64,000 bases of DNA, taken from positions 3,040,001 through 3,104,000 of the forward strand of contig NZ_CP108569.1 in assembly GCF_036010505.1 (NCBI RefSeq), in the 5' to 3' direction. The notes beneath the pieces are model-generated. The model saw only the letters and a program-made list of their open reading frames with translations. It was not told the origin of the DNA and did no database searches. A program made the position numbers and the translations under genes. Shown here piece by piece: positions 9,539 to 20,377 of the stretch; positions within the stretch are counted from its first letter, which is position 1, and every line of letters begins with the position of its first letter. The DNA is from Streptomyces sp. NBC_01197 (GTDB lineage Bacteria > Actinomycetota > Actinomycetes > Streptomycetales > Streptomycetaceae).

Positions 9539-11626
9539 CTACGCCTCCGGGTCGTCGGGGTAGTCCGAGAAGTCCGGCTCGTCCCAGGCTCCCGGGTCGT
9601 CCGGCTCACCCTGCGCGGGCACCCGGGCGGCCGGGGCCGACGAGACGGCCTGGCGAGTCTGGGCAGGCCGGACGGGCTGGTCCGCCGTGTCGGCCGACTG
9701 GTCCGGTGCGGAATCGCCCGGGCCCGTCAGCGCGCCCAGCACGCCGAGCACGCCCTCCCCGTACGTCGCCAGCTTCTTCTCACCGAGGCCGCCGATGCCA
9801 CCGAGCTCACCGAGCGTGGCGGGCCGCACGGTGGCGATCTCGCGCAGCGTCGCGTCGTGGAAGATCACATACGCCGGGACGCCCTGCTCCTTGGCCTGCT
9901 TGCCGCGCCAGGTCCGCAGCGCCTCGAAGACCGGCACCGCCTCCGCGGGCAGATCGGCCGCCGCCGCAGCGGCCCTGGCCTTCTTCTCACCCTTGGCCGC
10001 CCGGGCCACCACGGCCTTCTCCGGCTCCTTGCGGAGCCGGACCTCGGTGTCTCCGGAGAGCACCGAACCGCTGGTGCCGGTCAGCACCAGCGTGCCGTAC
10101 TCCCCCTCGACCGCCAGCAGCCCCTGCGCCAGCAACTGCCGCACCACTCCACGCCACTGGGCCTCCGGCACGTCCTCGCCGATACCGAAGACCGAGAGCT
10201 GGTCGTGATCGAACTGGATGACCTTGGCCGTCCTGCGGCCGAGCAGGATGTCCACGATCTGGCCGGCGCCGAACTTCTGCCTGCGCTCGCGCTCCAGCCG
10301 TACCACCGTGGACAGCACCTTCTGCGCAGCCACCGTGCCGTCCCAGGTCTCGGGCGGTGTGAGGCAGGTGTCGCAGTTCCCGCAGGCGGGGGTCACCGCC
10401 TCCTGGCCGAAGTACTGGAGCAGCTGGGCGCGGCGGCAGTCGGCGGTCTCGCAGAGCGCCAGCATCGCGTCCAGATGGGCCGCGGCCCGGCGCCTGAACA
10501 CCTCGCCGCCCTCGCCGCCCTGGATCATCTTCCGCTGCTGCACGACGTCCTGGAGCCCGTACGTCATCCACGCCGTGGAGGGCAGCCCGTCCCGCCCGGC
10601 GCGCCCGGTCTCCTGGTAGTACCCCTCCACCGACTTGGGCAGGTCGAGGTGGGCGACGAACCGGACGTCCGGCTTGTCGATCCCCATCCCGAAGGCGATC
10701 GTCGCGACCACCACGAGGCCGTCCTCGCGCAGGAAGCGCGACTGGTGGACGGCGCGGGTGCCCGCGTCGAGCCCCGCGTGGTACGGCACGGCCTCGACGC
10801 CGTTCTTGCAGAGGTACTCGGCGGTCCGCTCGACGGAGGCACGGGAGAGGCAGTAGACGATTCCGGCGTCCCCCGCGTGCTCCTCCTTGAGGAAGGCGAG
10901 CAGCTGCTTCCTGGGGTCGTTCTTGGGGACGATCCGGTACTGGATGTTGGGCCGGTCGAAGCCCGCGACGAAGTGCCGCGCGGCCGGCATCCCGAGCCGC
11001 TCGGTGATCTCCTGGTGCGTGGCGCGGGTGGCGGTGGCCGTCAGGGCGATGCGCGGTACGTCGGGCCAGCGCTCGCCGAGCAGCGAGAGCGCCAGGTAGT
11101 CGGGGCGGAAGTCGTGTCCCCAGCTGGCGACGCAGTGCGCTTCGTCGATCGCGAACACGGAGATCTTCGCGCGGCTCAGCAGGGAGAGCGTGGCCTCGAC
11201 CCGCAGCCGCTCGGGCGCCAGATAGAGCAGGTCGAGCTCTCCGGCGAGCAGCTCGGCCTCTACGGTGCGGCGCTCGTCGAAGTCCTGCGTGGAGTTCATG
11301 AAGCCCGCGCGCACACCGAGAGCGCGCAGCGCGTCCACCTGGTCCTGCATCAGGGCGATCAGGGGCGAGATCACCACGCCCGTACCTGGCCTGACCAGGG
11401 CGGGGATCTGGTAGCAGAGGGACTTTCCGCCACCGGTCGGCATCAGCACGACGGCGTCCCCGCCGTCCACCACCTGCCCGATGATCTCTTCCTGCTCGCC
11501 GCGGAAGGCGTCGTAGCCGAAGACCCGGTGCAGGGTGCTGAGCGCCTCGCTCTCCGCGCCCCGCGCGTGCGCGGTCCGCTCCGCCTGCTCCGTACGCTCA
11601 GCCACTGCCTCGCCACTGCCCTTCAT
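9539..11626 (-). CDS. recQ: ATP-dependent DNA helicase RecQ
   Basis: 3'-5' superfamily 2 DNA helicase for recombination and repair, 695 aa. In order it has the motif I loop PTGGGKS (residues 63-69), the DEAH box at 161-164 followed by [13 protein letters not shown] (the RecQ aromatic-rich loop), a helicase C domain ending in [10 protein letters not shown], a four-cysteine zinc site (CETADC ... CGNCDTC), a winged-helix RQC region and a C-terminal HRDC domain near 545-620. The last 60 residues are acidic and probably disordered. It converges with the GPP34 gene, 49 bp apart. Confidence 0.97.
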   Translation of the reverse strand: MKGSGEAVAERTEQAERTAHARGAESEALSTLHRVFGYDAFRGEQEEIIGQVVDGGDAVVLMPTGGGKSLCYQIPALVRPGTGVVISPLIALMQDQVDALRALGVRAGFMNSTQDFDERRTVEAELLAGELDLLYLAPERLRVEATLSLLSRAKISVFAIDEAHCVASWGHDFRPDYLALSLLGERWPDVPRIALTATATRATHQEITERLGMPAARHFVAGFDRPNIQYRIVPKNDPRKQLLAFLKEEHAGDAGIVYCLSRASVERTAEYLCKNGVEAVPYHAGLDAGTRAVHQSRFLREDGLVVVATIAFGMGIDKPDVRFVAHLDLPKSVEGYYQETGRAGRDGLPSTAWMTYGLQDVVQQRKMIQGGEGGEVFRRRAAAHLDAMLALCETADCRRAQLLQYFGQEAVTPACGNCDTCLTPPETWDGTVAAQKVLSTVVRLERERRQKFGAGQIVDILLGRRTAKVIQFDHDQLSVFGIGEDVPEAQWRGVVRQLLAQGLLAVEGEYGTLVLTGTSGSVLSGDTEVRLRKEPEKAVVARAAKGEKKARAAAAAADLPAEAVPVFEALRTWRGKQAKEQGVPAYVIFHDATLREIATVRPATLGELGGIGGLGEKKLATYGEGVLGVLGALTGPGDSAPDQSADTADQPVRPAQTRQAVSSAPAARVPAQGEPDDPGAWDEPDFSDYPDDPEA

Positions 11627-11930
11627 CGTTCCGCCCCGCGTTTCATCGTTCCGTCCCCCGTCGCGCTGGTCCCTCGCCCGTCCTGCCGGTCACTCCCATT
11701 CGCTCCTGCCACGATAGGGTCCCGCACCGACATCCCCGGACACAGCGGCGCATCCTGGGGTGCGCCCGTGCCGGCACCCGCCCCCGGTGCACGCCGGGAC
11801 AGCCCGAGGCAGGCCGCGAAACCCCAGGTCAGCGACGTACGAAAGCCGTCGGGCGGGCCGGGGGACGCCCGGCCCGCCCGACGGCGGAGTTCGTACGGCG
11901 GAATTCCTGCCGCGGAGATCACAAGCCCGG
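11627..11930. other. Intergenic region, recQ / nuoN
   Basis: This 304-bp gap holds the recQ promoter region and the terminator of the nuo operon (11845-11885). No other coding signal was seen. Confidence 0.6.
11845..11885 (-). terminator. Terminator of the nuo operon
   Basis: Perfect 18-bp inverted repeat (first arm GCCGTCGGGCGGGCCGGG) with a 5-base loop, 45 bp past the nuoN stop. It is the strongest hairpin in the window. Confidence 0.85.
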
Positions 11931-13583
11931 CTACCGGACGAAGACCCCCGCCTGGCTCGCCAGGTCCAGGAAGTACTGCGGGGCGAGCCCCAGCACCAGC
12001 GTGACCACGACACCCACGGCGATCGTCGTCATCGTCAGCGGCGACGGGACGGCGACCGTCGGGCCGTCCGCCTTCGGCTCGCTGAAGAACATCAGCACGA
12101 TGACCCGGATGTAGAAGAACGCCGCGATGGCGGACGAGATCACACCGACCACGACCAGACCGCTCGCCCCGCCGTCGGCCGCTGCCTTGAACACGGCGAA
12201 CTTCCCGCTGAACCCGCTGGTCAGCGGGATGCCCGCGAAGGCCAGCAGGAAGACGGCGAAGACCGCGGCCACCAGCGGTGAACGCCGCCCGAGCCCGGCC
12301 CACTTGGAGAGATGGGTGGCCTCGCCGCCCGCGTCCCGGACCAGCGTGACCACGGCGAAGGCGCCGATCGTCACGAACGAGTACGTCACCAGGTAGAAGA
12401 GGACCGAGCTGACGCCCTCCGGTGTGGTGGCGATGACACCGGCCAGGATGAACCCGGCGTGCGCGATGGACGAGTAGGCCAGCATCCGCTTGATGTCGGT
12501 CTGCGTGATCGCGACGACCGCGCCGCCCAGCATGGTGATGATCGCGACGGCCCACATCACGGGCCGCCAGTCCCAGCGCATCCCCGGCAGCACCACGTAC
12601 AGCAGCCGCAGCAGCGCACCGAACGCGGCGACCTTGGTGGCGGCCGCCATGAAGCCGGTGACCGGCGTCGGCGCACCCTGGTAGACGTCCGGGGTCCACA
12701 TGTGGAACGGCACGGCGCCCACCTTGAAGAGCAGCCCGAGCAGGATCATCGCGCCGCCGATGAGCAGCAGCGCGTCGTTCCCCATGGTGTCGGCGAGCGC
12801 CGGGTCGACGTTCTGCACGGTGCCGTTGACCACGTCGGCGATCCGCGCGTACGAGACGGAGCCCGCGTACCCGTAGAGCAGGGCGATCCCGAAGAGCAGG
12901 AAGGCCGAGGAGAATGCCCCGAGCAGGAAGTACTTCACGGCCGCTTCCTGCGACATCAGCCGCTTGCGGCGGGCGACGGCGCAGAGCAGGTAGAGCGGAA
13001 GCGAGAAGACCTCCAGCGCGATGAAGAGCGTCAGCAGATCGTTGGCAGCCGGGAAGACGAGCATGCCACCGATGGCGAACAGGGCGAGCGGGAAGACCTC
13101 TGTGGTGGTGAACCCGGCCTTGACCGCAGCCTGTTCGCCGTCGCTGCCTGGTACGGCCGCGGCCTGCGCGGCGAAGGAGTCAGTACGGTTGCCGTGCACC
13201 TCCGGGTCGAGCCTGCGCTCGGCGAAGGTGAAAACGGCCACCAGCGAGGCCAGCAGGATGGTGCCCTGCAGGAAGAGCGCGGGCCCGTCGACCGCGACCG
13301 CGCCCATCGCCGCGATGTGCGCCTTGGTCGAGCCGTAACCGCCCGCCGCCAGCGCGACGACCGCCGCGAAGGAGGCGACGACCGCCACGACGCTCAGGAA
13401 CACCTGGGCGTAGTAGCGGCTCTTGCGCGGTACGAAGGCCTCGACGAGGACGCTGAGCATCGCCGCACCGAGAATGATCAGCACGGGTGAGAGCTGCGCG
13501 TACTCGATGTGCGGGGTCGGGATCTTGCCGATGGGGCCGGCCGCCCCCGTTGTCCACAGGCTGTGGACAGCTGTTGCGCTCAC
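11931..13583 (-). CDS. nuoN: NADH-quinone oxidoreductase subunit N
   Basis: Antiporter-like membrane subunit of complex I, 550 aa, about 14 membrane helices, one of three proton-pumping channels (with NuoL and NuoM). Typical Mrp-type antiporter sequence is seen: LLIGGAMILLGLLFKVGAVPFHMWTPDVYQ, split here as the helix carrying the key lysine (LLFKVGAVPFH) and the following MWTPDVYQGAPTPV. Last gene of the operon; its start overlaps the nuoM stop by 4 bp. A long loop near residues 100-125 (FAERRLDPEVHGNRTDSF) separates early helices. Confidence 0.96.
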   Translation of the reverse strand: MSATAVHSLWTTGAAGPIGKIPTPHIEYAQLSPVLIILGAAMLSVLVEAFVPRKSRYYAQVFLSVVAVVASFAAVVALAAGGYGSTKAHIAAMGAVAVDGPALFLQGTILLASLVAVFTFAERRLDPEVHGNRTDSFAAQAAAVPGSDGEQAAVKAGFTTTEVFPLALFAIGGMLVFPAANDLLTLFIALEVFSLPLYLLCAVARRKRLMSQEAAVKYFLLGAFSSAFLLFGIALLYGYAGSVSYARIADVVNGTVQNVDPALADTMGNDALLLIGGAMILLGLLFKVGAVPFHMWTPDVYQGAPTPVTGFMAAATKVAAFGALLRLLYVVLPGMRWDWRPVMWAVAIITMLGGAVVAITQTDIKRMLAYSSIAHAGFILAGVIATTPEGVSSVLFYLVTYSFVTIGAFAVVTLVRDAGGEATHLSKWAGLGRRSPLVAAVFAVFLLAFAGIPLTSGFSGKFAVFKAAADGGASGLVVVGVISSAIAAFFYIRVIVLMFFSEPKADGPTVAVPSPLTMTTIAVGVVVTLVLGLAPQYFLDLASQAGVFVR

Positions 13584-15217
13584 TTCGCGGCCTCCACTGT
13601 GGGCTGGGGGTCCTTCTTCTGGACGTCGGACATGGTGTGCTTCACGGCCGGGTTGACGATGTCCGTCAGCGGCTTCGGATAGACGCCGAGGAAGACCAGC
13701 AGCGCGATCAGCGGCAGCACGACGACCAGTTCACGGACCTTGAGGTCCGCCATGCCCTGCACCGCCGCCCTGACCGGTCCAGTCATTGTGCGCTGGTAGA
13801 GGACCAGGACGTAGAGCGCGGCCAGCACGATGCCGACCGTCGCGATGATCCCGGCGGCCGGGTACGCGCTGAACGTGCCGACCAGGACCAGGAATTCACT
13901 GACGAAGGGCGAGAGGCCGGGCAGCGACAGGGTGGCGAGACCGCCGATCAGGAAGGTCCCGGCCAGCAGCGGGGCCACCTTCTGCACACCGCCGTAGTCG
14001 GCGATGAGCCGCGAGCCGCGCCGCGAGATCAGGAAGCCGGCCACCAGCATCAGGGCGGCTGTCGAGATCCCGTGGTTGACCATGTAGAGCGTCGCGCCCG
14101 ACTGGCCCTGGGTGGTCATCGCGAAGATGCCCAGGATGATGAAGCCGAAGTGCGAGACCGAGGCATACGCGATCAGCCGCTTGATGTCACGCTGGCCGAC
14201 CGCGACCAGCGCGCCGTAGACGATGCTGATCAGCGCGAGCACCAGGATCACCGGGGTGGCCCACTTACTCGCCTCCGGGAAGAGCTGGAGGCAGAAGCGC
14301 AGCATCGCGAACGTGCCGACCTTGTCGACCACGGCGGTGATCAGCACGGCGACCGGGGCGGTCGCCTCGCCCATCGCGTTGGGCAGCCAGGTGTGCAACG
14401 GCCAGAGCGGCGCCTTCACCGCGAAGGCGAAGAAGAAGCCGAGGAAGAGCCAGCGTTCGGTGCTGGTCGCCATGTGCAGCGAGCCGTTGGCCCGCGCGGC
14501 GACGATCTCCTGGAGGGAGAAGTTCCCCGCGACCACATAGAGGCCGATGACCGCGGCCAGCATGAGCAGGCCGCCGACCAGGTTGTAGAGGAGGAACTTG
14601 ACTGCCGCGTACGAGCGTTGGGTCGCCGCCGCCTCGTCGCCCCCGCCCGACGCCTTGGCGGCGAATTGGGCGGGAGCCGCCCGGTCCCCGAAGCCGCCGA
14701 TGAGGAAGTACATCGGGATGAGCATGGCTTCGAAGAGGATGTAGAAGAGGAATACGTCGGTGGCCTCGAAGGAGAGGATCACCATCGCCTCGACGGCCAG
14801 GATCAGGGCGAAGAAGCCCTGAGTCGGCCGCCACCGATAGGGCCGGGTCTCATTGGGGTCTCCCCTGCTCGAACGGAGTTGAGAGCTTGGGGAAGGATCG
14901 GCATCGTGCCAGCCCGCCAGCATGACGAACGGGATGAGCAGGGCGGTCAGGGCGATCATCGCGAGCCCGATGCCGTCCACCCCCAGCTCGTACCGCACGC
15001 CGAAGTCCTTGATCCAGGCGTGTGATTCGGTGAGCTGGTAGCGGGCGCCGCCGGGGTCGAAGCGGACGAGCTGGACGGCGCCCAGGGCGAGCGTGCCGAG
15101 CGAGAAGAGCAGCGCGAGCCACTTCGCCGCGGTGCGCCGCGCGGCCGGGACCGCGGCGGTGGCGATCGCACCGACCGCCGGAAGCGCGGCGGTCGCCGTC
15201 AGGAGAGGAAAGGACAT
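13580..15217 (-). CDS. nuoM: NADH-quinone oxidoreductase subunit M
   Basis: Antiporter-like proton-pumping subunit of complex I, 545 aa. It contains FFAFAVKAPLWPLHTWLPNA, with the conserved channel lysine and the WLP motif. Between the helix ending in VMLAGWHD and the one starting WRPTQGFFAL there is an extra hydrophilic loop, PSPSSQLRSSRGDPN (about residues 108-121), that looks like an in-frame repeat insertion. It starts 5 bp after the nuoL stop and overlaps nuoN by 4 bp. Confidence 0.96.
   Translation of the reverse strand: MSFPLLTATAALPAVGAIATAAVPAARRTAAKWLALLFSLGTLALGAVQLVRFDPGGARYQLTESHAWIKDFGVRYELGVDGIGLAMIALTALLIPFVMLAGWHDADPSPSSQLRSSRGDPNETRPYRWRPTQGFFALILAVEAMVILSFEATDVFLFYILFEAMLIPMYFLIGGFGDRAAPAQFAAKASGGGDEAAATQRSYAAVKFLLYNLVGGLLMLAAVIGLYVVAGNFSLQEIVAARANGSLHMATSTERWLFLGFFFAFAVKAPLWPLHTWLPNAMGEATAPVAVLITAVVDKVGTFAMLRFCLQLFPEASKWATPVILVLALISIVYGALVAVGQRDIKRLIAYASVSHFGFIILGIFAMTTQGQSGATLYMVNHGISTAALMLVAGFLISRRGSRLIADYGGVQKVAPLLAGTFLIGGLATLSLPGLSPFVSEFLVLVGTFSAYPAAGIIATVGIVLAALYVLVLYQRTMTGPVRAAVQGMADLKVRELVVVLPLIALLVFLGVYPKPLTDIVNPAVKHTMSDVQKKDPQPTVEAAK
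14855..14896 (-). repeat. Streptomyces-type short repeat inside nuoM
   Basis: About 42 bp beginning and ending in G-rich/C-rich arms (CTTCCCCAAGCTCT ... AGCAGGGGAGACCCC on the coding strand). I recognise this as a short element often found dispersed in Streptomyces intergenic DNA. Here its length keeps the nuoM frame open. Confidence 0.5.
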
Positions 15218-15222
15218 GGTGA

Positions 15223-17169
15223 TCAGACCGCCCTCATCAGCAGGGTCGCGGCGACGAGGATCACTGCGCCGCCGAACATCGAGGCCGCGTAACTGCGGGC
15301 GTAGCCGTTCTGCAGTTTGCGCAGCCGGCCCGAGAGCCCGCCGACCGAGGCGGCCGTGCCGTTGACGACGCCGTCCACCAGGGAGTGGTCGAGGTAGACC
15401 AGCGAGCGGGTGAGGTGTTCACCGCCGCGGACCAGGACCACATGGTTGAAGTCGTCCTGGAGCAGGTCGCGCCGGGCGGCGCGGGTGAGCAGCGAGCCCC
15501 TGGGGGCCACCGCTGGCACGGGCTTGCGTCCGTAGACGAGCCAGGCGATGGCGACGCCGATCACCAGGGTCACCATCGTCCCGGCGGTGACGACACCGGC
15601 GCTGACCGGTGAATTGCCCTCGGAGTGGCCGGTGATGGGCTCCAGCCAGTGCAGGAAGCGGTTGCCGATGCCGAAGAACGCGCCGGCGAAGACCGAGCCG
15701 AAGGCCAGGATGATCATGGGGATGGTCATCGACCTGGGCGATTCGTGCGGGTGCGGCTCGCTGTGCTCACCGCGGTGCTCAGCGGCGGGCTCGACACTCG
15801 GTTCGGCGGGGGAAGCGGTGGGTGTGTGGCGCCACCGCTCTTCACCGAAGAACGTCATCAGCATGACCCGTGTCATGTAGAACGCGGTGATGCCTGCGCC
15901 CAGCAGGGCCGCGCCGCCGAGGATCCAGCCCTCGGTGCCGCCCTTCGCGAAGGCCGCCTCGATGATCTTGTCCTTGGAGAAGAAGCCGGAGAGGCCGGGG
16001 AAGCCGATGATCGCCAGGTAGCCGAGGCCGAAGGTCACGAACGTCACCGGCATGTACTTCCGCAGGCCGCCGTACTTCCGCATGTCCACCTCGTCGTTCA
16101 TGCCGTGCATGACCGATCCGGCGCCGAGGAAGAGTCCGGCCTTGAAGAAGCCGTGCGTGACGAGGTGCATGATCGCGAAGGCGTAGCCGATCGGGCCGAG
16201 GCCCGCCGCCATGATCATGTAGCCGATCTGCGACATGGTCGAGCCCGCGAGGGCCTTCTTGATGTCGTCCTTCGCACAACCGACGATCGCCCCGAAGAGC
16301 AGCGTGACCGCGCCGACCACCACGACGGCCAGCTGCGCGGTAGGGGCGGCGTTGAAGATCGCGCCGGAGCGGGTGATGAGGTAGACGCCCGCGGTCACCA
16401 TCGTCGCCGCGTGGATCAGGGCCGAGACCGGGGTCGGGCCCTCCATCGCGTCACCGAGCCAGGACTGCAGCGGCACCTGCGCCGACTTGCCGCACGCGGC
16501 GAGCAGCAGCATCAGGCCGATGGCGGTGAGCTTGCCCTGCGACGCGCCCCCCACGGAGTGCAGGACCGGGCCGAAGGCGAAGGTCCCGAACGTGGTGAAC
16601 ATCAGCATGATCGCGATCGACAGGCCCATATCGCCGACGCGGTTGACGATGAAGGCCTTCTTGGCCGCCGTCGCCGCGGACGGCTTGTGCTGCCAGAAGC
16701 CGATCAGCAGGTACGAGGCGAGGCCGACGCCCTCCCAGCCGACGTACAGCAGCAGGTAGTTGTCGGCCAGGACCAGCAGCAGCATCGCCGCGAGGAAGAG
16801 GTTCAGATAGCCGAAGAAGCGGCGGCGCCGCTCGTCGTGCTCCATGTAGCCGATCGAGTAGATGTGGATCAGTGTGCCCACACCGGAGATCAGCAGGACG
16901 AACGTCATCGACAGCTGGTCGAGCTGGAAGGCGGCGTCGGCCTTGAAGCCGGCCACCGGGATCCAGCTGAACAGGTGCTGGTGCAGGGTGCGGTGGTCCG
17001 CGCTCTTCCCCAGCATGTTGACGAAGAGGACGGCCGCCAGCACGAAGGACGCGGCGGCGAACAGCGTGCCCAGCAAGTGGCCGGCACGGTCGAACCGCCG
17101 CCCACCGCAGAGCAGTACCGCCGCTCCGAGCAAAGGCGCTGCGATCAGCAGCGCAATCAGGTTCTCCAC
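15223..17169 (-). CDS. nuoL: NADH-quinone oxidoreductase subunit L
   Basis: Largest antiporter-like subunit of complex I, 648 aa, with the long lateral helix expected at its C-terminus. It contains [20 protein letters not shown] (key lysine helix), [21 protein letters not shown] and [17 protein letters not shown], all typical of NuoL. A His/Glu-rich insert (residues about 450-475, [14 protein letters not shown]) precedes a later helix. It starts 14 bp after nuoK. Confidence 0.97.
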   Translation of the reverse strand: MENLIALLIAAPLLGAAVLLCGGRRFDRAGHLLGTLFAAASFVLAAVLFVNMLGKSADHRTLHQHLFSWIPVAGFKADAAFQLDQLSMTFVLLISGVGTLIHIYSIGYMEHDERRRRFFGYLNLFLAAMLLLVLADNYLLLYVGWEGVGLASYLLIGFWQHKPSAATAAKKAFIVNRVGDMGLSIAIMLMFTTFGTFAFGPVLHSVGGASQGKLTAIGLMLLLAACGKSAQVPLQSWLGDAMEGPTPVSALIHAATMVTAGVYLITRSGAIFNAAPTAQLAVVVVGAVTLLFGAIVGCAKDDIKKALAGSTMSQIGYMIMAAGLGPIGYAFAIMHLVTHGFFKAGLFLGAGSVMHGMNDEVDMRKYGGLRKYMPVTFVTFGLGYLAIIGFPGLSGFFSKDKIIEAAFAKGGTEGWILGGAALLGAGITAFYMTRVMLMTFFGEERWRHTPTASPAEPSVEPAAEHRGEHSEPHPHESPRSMTIPMIILAFGSVFAGAFFGIGNRFLHWLEPITGHSEGNSPVSAGVVTAGTMVTLVIGVAIAWLVYGRKPVPAVAPRGSLLTRAARRDLLQDDFNHVVLVRGGEHLTRSLVYLDHSLVDGVVNGTAASVGGLSGRLRKLQNGYARSYAASMFGGAVILVAATLLMRAV

Positions 17170-17183
17170 TGTTCAGCGTCCCC

Positions 17184-17483
17184 TTACAGCTTCATCAGGC
17201 TGGCGTCGTCGACCGAGGCCGAGTGGCGGGAACGGAAGAGCGACACGATGATCGCGAGCCCGACCACGACCTCCGCGGCGGCAACGACCATCGTGAAGAA
17301 CGCGATGATCTGGCCGTCCAGGTTTCCGTGCATACGGGAGAAGGCGACGAACGCGAGGTTGCAGGCGTTGAGCATCAGCTCCACGCACATGAAGACCACG
17401 ATGGCGTTCCGCCTGATCAGCACCCCGGCCGCGCCGATGGTGAACAACAGCGAGGCGAGATAGAGATAGTTGACCGGATTCAC
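17184..17483 (-). CDS. nuoK: NADH-quinone oxidoreductase subunit K
   Basis: Small membrane subunit of complex I, 99 aa, three helices. It carries the conserved glutamates in [18 protein letters not shown] and [13 protein letters not shown] that lie on the proton path near NuoJ. It overlaps nuoJ by 4 bp. Confidence 0.96.
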   Translation of the reverse strand: MNPVNYLYLASLLFTIGAAGVLIRRNAIVVFMCVELMLNACNLAFVAFSRMHGNLDGQIIAFFTMVVAAAEVVVGLAIIVSLFRSRHSASVDDASLMKL

Positions 17484-18364
17484 TTCGCCTCCTCCTCTTC
17501 CCGGTCGGGCCGGTCGGACCGACCGGCCCGGTCACCCTCGGACCCGTTGCGGTCCCCGGCGATCCCGGCGTCGTGGCCGTGTCCCGACGTACGGCCGAGC
17601 CGCTCCTCGGAGCGCTGCTCCAGCGCCCTGAGGTCCGCCATGGCCTGGCTCGACACATCGCGGATCTGGCCCCGCTGACGCAGGGTCTGCATGACGGTGA
17701 GCTCCGACGGGGTCCCGTCCGGGAGCAGTCCCGCGACATCCACGGCGTTGTGCCGGGCGTAGACCCCGGGGGCGGGCAGCGGCGGCAGCTGCTTGCTGCG
17801 TACGCGGTCCTCGGACATCTGCCGCTGGGTCCTGGCCTGTTCGGTGCGCTCCCGGTGGGTGAGCACCATCGCACCGACGGCCGCCGTGATGAGCAGCGCG
17901 CCGGTGATCTCGAAGGCGAAGACGTACTTGGTGAAGATGAGGGCCGCGAGACCCTGCACATTGCCGTTGGCGTTGGCCTTGCCCAGGCCCGTGAAGGTCT
18001 TGAGCGAGGCGTTGGCGATACCGGCGATCAGCAGGATCCCGAAGCCGAGCCCGCAGAGCACGGCCAGCCAGCGCTGGCCCTTGATGGTCTCCGTGAGCGA
18101 GTCGGCCGCGGTGACGCCGACCAGCATGACCACGAAGAGGAAGAGCATCATGATCGCGCCGGTGTAGACGATGATCTGGACGACGCCCAGGAAGTACGCG
18201 CCGTTGGCGAGGTAGAACACCGCCAGGATGATCATGGTCCCGGCGAGGCTCAGCGCGCTGTGCACAGCCCGCCGCATCATTACGGTGCAGAGCGCGCCGA
18301 TAACGGCGACCGTGCCCAGCACCCAGAACTGGAACGCCTCACCGGTGGAGGTCAGGGAGTTCAC
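17480..18364 (-). CDS. nuoJ: NADH-quinone oxidoreductase subunit J
   Basis: Membrane subunit of complex I, 294 aa. The GTG at 18364 ([14 protein letters not shown]) is used because it overlaps the nuoI stop by 4 bp; the frame runs open further upstream only as a shadow of nuoI. Five helices fill the first 170 residues, including [20 protein letters not shown] with the pi-bulge region of NuoJ. A charged C-terminal tail of about 120 residues (ending DREEEEAK) is much longer than in E. coli, as is usual in actinomycetes, and is presumably cytoplasmic. Confidence 0.95.
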   Translation of the reverse strand: MNSLTSTGEAFQFWVLGTVAVIGALCTVMMRRAVHSALSLAGTMIILAVFYLANGAYFLGVVQIIVYTGAIMMLFLFVVMLVGVTAADSLTETIKGQRWLAVLCGLGFGILLIAGIANASLKTFTGLGKANANGNVQGLAALIFTKYVFAFEITGALLITAAVGAMVLTHRERTEQARTQRQMSEDRVRSKQLPPLPAPGVYARHNAVDVAGLLPDGTPSELTVMQTLRQRGQIRDVSSQAMADLRALEQRSEERLGRTSGHGHDAGIAGDRNGSEGDRAGRSDRPDREEEEAK

Positions 18365-19014
18365 GCCTGCGCCCCCTCGTTCGGTGCCCCGGCCGCGGCC
18401 GTCGGCCCGGCCGTCTCGCCCTTGGAGACCGCGGTCTGGCGGACCGTACCGGGGGCGGCCTCGGTCACCAGGCCCCGGTAGTAGTCCTGTTCGTCGGTGC
18501 CCGGGAAGATCGAGTGCGGGGAGTCGACCATGCCCTCGTCCAGACCGGCGAGCAGCTGCTCCTTGGTGTAGATCAGATTGGCGCGGCTGCTGTCGGCCAG
18601 CTCGAAGTCGTTGGTCATCGTCAGCGCCCTGGTGGGGCAGGCCTCGATGCAGAGTCCGCACAGGATGCAGCGGGCGTAGTTGATCTGGTAGACGCGGCCG
18701 TACCGCTCGCCCGGGGAGTAGCGCTCCTCCTCGGTGTTGTCCGCGCCCTCCACATAGATCGCGTCCGCCGGGCAGGCCCAGGCGCACAGCTCGCACCCGA
18801 TGCACTTCTCCAGTCCGTCCGGATGCCGGTTGAGCTGGTGCCGCCCGTGGAAGCGGGGCGCCGTCGTCTTCTCCTGCTCCGGGTACTGCTCGGTGAGCCG
18901 CTTCCTGAACATGGCCTTGAAGGTCACGCCGAAGCCGGCCACCGGGTTCTGCCACGGAGCCTTGGGGTCCTGGGGGGTCCCGCCCCCAGAAGCCTCATTA
19001 GAGCGGTCAGGCAT
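18361..19014 (-). CDS. nuoI: NADH-quinone oxidoreductase subunit I
   Basis: Peripheral-arm subunit of complex I, 217 aa, carrying two [4Fe-4S] clusters (N6a, N6b) in [12 protein letters not shown] and [12 protein letters not shown]. The ATG at 19014 is chosen because AAAGGAGG lies six bases before it; an upstream ATG at 19035 has no such site. It overlaps nuoH by 8 bp and nuoJ by 4 bp. Residues 8-17 ([10 protein letters not shown]) are encoded by a G-run repeat that looks inserted. Confidence 0.96.
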   Translation of the reverse strand: MPDRSNEASGGGTPQDPKAPWQNPVAGFGVTFKAMFRKRLTEQYPEQEKTTAPRFHGRHQLNRHPDGLEKCIGCELCAWACPADAIYVEGADNTEEERYSPGERYGRVYQINYARCILCGLCIEACPTRALTMTNDFELADSSRANLIYTKEQLLAGLDEGMVDSPHSIFPGTDEQDYYRGLVTEAAPGTVRQTAVSKGETAGPTAAAGAPNEGAQA

Positions 19015-20377
19015 CGTCAGCCTCCTTTCCGTCACTCACAGTGTCCACGCCGCCACTGACAATCAGCTCCCGATCCGTGCGTGAGCGCCGCCGGGGTACC
19101 GGCGGAAGGGTCTGTCCCGGCAGCGGCGGTACGGGGAAGCCGCCGGCCATCGGGTCGAAGGCCGGCCCCGGGCCCGCGGCTTCCTCGGCGGCCCGCCCCT
19201 GCTTCTCCTGCTTGTCACGGAAGATGTCGTAGACGAAGGAGAGCAGCAGGATCGCCACGACGGCCCCGGCTCCGTAGAGCACGATCCGGGAGTAGTCGTA
19301 GTTGTCGTTGCGCAGCGCCCGCACGGTCGCCACCAGCATCAGCCAGACCACGGAGACCGGGATGAGGACCTTCCAGCCGAGCTTCATCAACTGGTCGTAG
19401 CGCACGCGTGGAAGCGTGCCGCGCAGCCAGATGAAGAAGAAGAGGAGGAGCTGGACCTTGATGACGAACCAGAGCATCGGCCACCAGCCGTGGTTCGCGC
19501 CCTCCCAGAAGGTGGAGATCGGCCACGGGGCCCGCCAGCCGCCCAGGAAGAGCGTCGCGGAGACCGCCGACACGGTGACCATGTTGACGTACTCGGCCAG
19601 CATGAACATCGCGAACTTGATGGACGAGTACTCGGTGTTGAAGCCGCCGACCAGGTCGCCTTCGGACTCCGGCATGTCGAACGGGGCGCGGTTGGTCTCA
19701 CCGATCATCGTGACGATGTAGATGATGAAGGAGACCGGCAGCAGCACGATGAACCAGCGGTCCTTCTGCGCGTCCACGATCGCCGAGGTCGACATCGACC
19801 CCGAGTAGAGGAAGACGGAGGCGAAGGCGGCGCCCATCGCGATCTCGTAGCTGATCATCTGCGCGCAGGAGCGGAGTCCGCCGAGCAGCGGGTACGTCGA
19901 TCCGGAGGACCAGCCGGCCAGGACGATGCCGTAGATGCCGACCGAGGCGACCGCGAGGATGTAGAGCATCGCGATCGGCAGGTCGGTGAGCTGCATCGTC
20001 GTACGGTGGCCGAAGATCGACACCTCGTTGCCCGACGGGCCGAAGGGGATCACCGCGATCGCCATGAAGGCGGGTACCGCGGCGACGATCGGCGCGAGGA
20101 CGTAGACCAGCTTGTCCGCCCGTTTGACGACCAGGTCCTCCTTCAGCATCAGCTTGATGCCGTCGGCGAGCGACTGGAGCATGCCCCAGGGGCCGTGCCG
20201 GTTGGGGCCGATGCGCAGCTGCATCCAGGCGACGACCTTGCGCTCCCACACGATGGAGAAGAGCACGGTGATCATCAGGAAGGCGAAGCAGAAGACGGCC
20301 TTGAGGACAACCAGCCACCAGGGGTCCCGTCCGAACATCGACAGGTCCTCGGTCGCTGCGAGGTAGTAGTTCGTCAC
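19007..20377 (-). CDS. nuoH: NADH-quinone oxidoreductase subunit H
   Basis: Membrane subunit forming most of the quinone chamber of complex I, 456 aa, eight helices. It shows [38 protein letters not shown] and [20 protein letters not shown], which are the conserved cytoplasmic loops lining the quinone site. The C-terminal 70 residues are a charged, proline-rich tail found in actinomycete forms. It overlaps nuoG by 4 bp. Confidence 0.97.
   Translation of the reverse strand: MTNYYLAATEDLSMFGRDPWWLVVLKAVFCFAFLMITVLFSIVWERKVVAWMQLRIGPNRHGPWGMLQSLADGIKLMLKEDLVVKRADKLVYVLAPIVAAVPAFMAIAVIPFGPSGNEVSIFGHRTTMQLTDLPIAMLYILAVASVGIYGIVLAGWSSGSTYPLLGGLRSCAQMISYEIAMGAAFASVFLYSGSMSTSAIVDAQKDRWFIVLLPVSFIIYIVTMIGETNRAPFDMPESEGDLVGGFNTEYSSIKFAMFMLAEYVNMVTVSAVSATLFLGGWRAPWPISTFWEGANHGWWPMLWFVIKVQLLLFFFIWLRGTLPRVRYDQLMKLGWKVLIPVSVVWLMLVATVRALRNDNYDYSRIVLYGAGAVVAILLLSFVYDIFRDKQEKQGRAAEEAAGPGPAFDPMAGGFPVPPLPGQTLPPVPRRRSRTDRELIVSGGVDTVSDGKEADDA

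Noticed and set aside
9857..12004. 715-codon plus-strand frame across recQ
   Set aside because: Antisense shadow of recQ; the RecQ motifs are unambiguous on the other strand.
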